This document shows, piece after piece, positions 63,797 to 64,000 of a stretch of 64,000 bases of DNA (the stretch's first letter is position 1; each line of letters starts with the position of its first letter). Both the position numbers and the translations under genes were made by a program. This DNA is from an uncultured Bacteroides sp. (GTDB taxonomy: Bacteria; Bacteroidota; Bacteroidia; Bacteroidales; Bacteroidaceae), in contig NZ_CALDPF010000002.1 of the NCBI RefSeq assembly GCF_937912035.1, forward strand, positions 87,796 through 151,795. Reading direction: 5' to 3'. The notes under the pieces were generated by a model. That model saw nothing but the letters and a program-made list of their open reading frames with translations. It was not told the DNA's origin and made no database searches.

Positions 63797-63901
63797 ATGA
63801 ATCTTACAAAACAATCGGAGAAATCTTTGCTAAAGTCTAAATACAGACTTTTGAGACCTTCGACAGACTTTAAAAGGTCAAATTTTACTTGCAAAACTTA
63901 A
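63797..63901 (+). CDS. Possible 34-residue small ORF
   Basis: ATG to TAA, encoding a basic peptide that starts MNLTKQSEKSLLKSKYRLLR. It lies behind a good -7 box. The same DNA contains two hairpins: AAAGTCT (63832-63838) with AGACTTT (63845-63851), and GACCTT (63855-63860) with AAGGTC (63874-63879). The structure may matter more than the peptide: this could be an RNA or the end of a mobile element. No family is recognised. Confidence 0.3.
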   Translation: MNLTKQSEKSLLKSKYRLLRPSTDFKRSNFTCKT

Positions 63902-63914
63902 ATTAAAACACAAA

Positions 63915-63944
63915 AAAATCAGGTTGAATATTCAACCTGATTTT
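63915..63944 (-). terminator. Terminator after tRNA-Thr
   Basis: A perfect 30-bp palindrome centred at 63929/63930 with flanking A and T runs. On the minus strand it follows the tRNA 3' end by 3 bp and gives a 15-bp arm (effective loop 4 nt) with a T tract; it can also act for the plus strand. Confidence 0.88.
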
Positions 63945-63947
63945 CTG

Positions 63948-64000
63948 AGCCTCTTGTCGGATTCGAACCAACGACCCCGAGATTACAAATCACGTGCTCT
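63948..64000 (-). tRNA. tRNA-Thr(TGT), 5' part beyond window
   Basis: The minus strand holds the 3' part of a tRNA: the end of the D arm (AGAGCA), an anticodon loop TTTGTAA (anticodon TGT), variable loop GGGTC, T arm GTTGG-TTCGAAT-CCGAC, and the acceptor 3' strand AAGAGGC with discriminator T. CCA is not encoded. The anticodon stem CGTGA/TCTCG has a T-T mismatch at 29-41. The first 20-25 nt lie outside the window. Confidence 0.9.

Noticed and set aside
1..64000. CRISPR array, prophage, conjugative element or toxin-antitoxin system
   Set aside because: No regular spacer-repeat array, phage or conjugation genes, or toxin-antitoxin pairs were seen; the only mobile DNA is the IS30-family relic.

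Overview
This window comes from a member of the Bacteroidota, most likely the order Bacteroidales (Bacteroides, Phocaeicola or a close relative). The evidence is the AT-rich base composition, SusC/SusD pairs, a hybrid two-component regulator, Bacteroides-type lipoprotein signals, -7 promoter boxes of the form TAnnTTTG, and an ECF sigma/FecR/TonB-receptor trio. The species cannot be told by eye.

Positions 1-43451, all on the minus strand, form one large polysaccharide utilization locus (PUL). In transcription order it holds: a hybrid two-component regulator (HTCS, 39411-43451); an S9 peptidase, a GH36 alpha-galactosidase and a sulfatase (39261 to 33218); a sulfatase and an outer-membrane beta-barrel protein (32938 to 28517); a BspA-like leucine-rich-repeat lipoprotein (28391 to 26244); a GH2 enzyme (25914 to 23515); the core operon of sulfatase, SusC, SusD, SusC, SusD, DUF1735 lipoprotein, GH2 and a 529-residue lipoprotein (23381 to 6288); another GH2 (6007 to 2852); and two overlapping sulfatase genes, the second running off the left edge. 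Five sulfatases, three GH2 enzymes and an alpha-galactosidase point to a sulfated galactose-containing glycan, either an algal galactan or a host mucin/keratan-type chain. The sequence does not decide which, and no known endo-acting galactanase family is recognisable. The 529-residue protein is the best candidate for a new enzyme.

The most striking signal is regulatory. Six promoters of the PUL share one architecture on the coding strand: two TGAATA-like hexamers (TGAATA or TGCATA, with two single-base variants) 21-22 bp apart, the proximal one always 32 bp upstream of the -7 box. They probably mark the HTCS operator and define its regulon. One of these promoters, for the GH2 gene at 2852-6007, is followed by a long leader with six GGTAT copies and a complete intrinsic terminator ahead of the start codon.

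Positions 43571-57600 are core genes: a PEP/pyruvate-binding protein with receiver-like domains, an endonuclease/phosphatase-family protein, PepD, a small membrane protein, an OmpH/Skp-like lipoprotein, thioredoxin, an MltF-type lytic transglycosylase, a Dabb protein, a hotdog thioesterase, and the histidine genes hisGDCB. The his operon has a complete attenuator: a promoter, a 16-residue leader peptide with five consecutive His codons, an antiterminator and a terminator. A likely small RNA (about 57708-57770) follows.

Positions 57808-64000 hold a TonB receptor/FecR/ECF-sigma system, a lipoprotein of unknown function, the decayed remains of an IS30-family transposase, a possible small ORF with hairpins, and the 3' part of a tRNA-Thr(TGT) cut by the window end.
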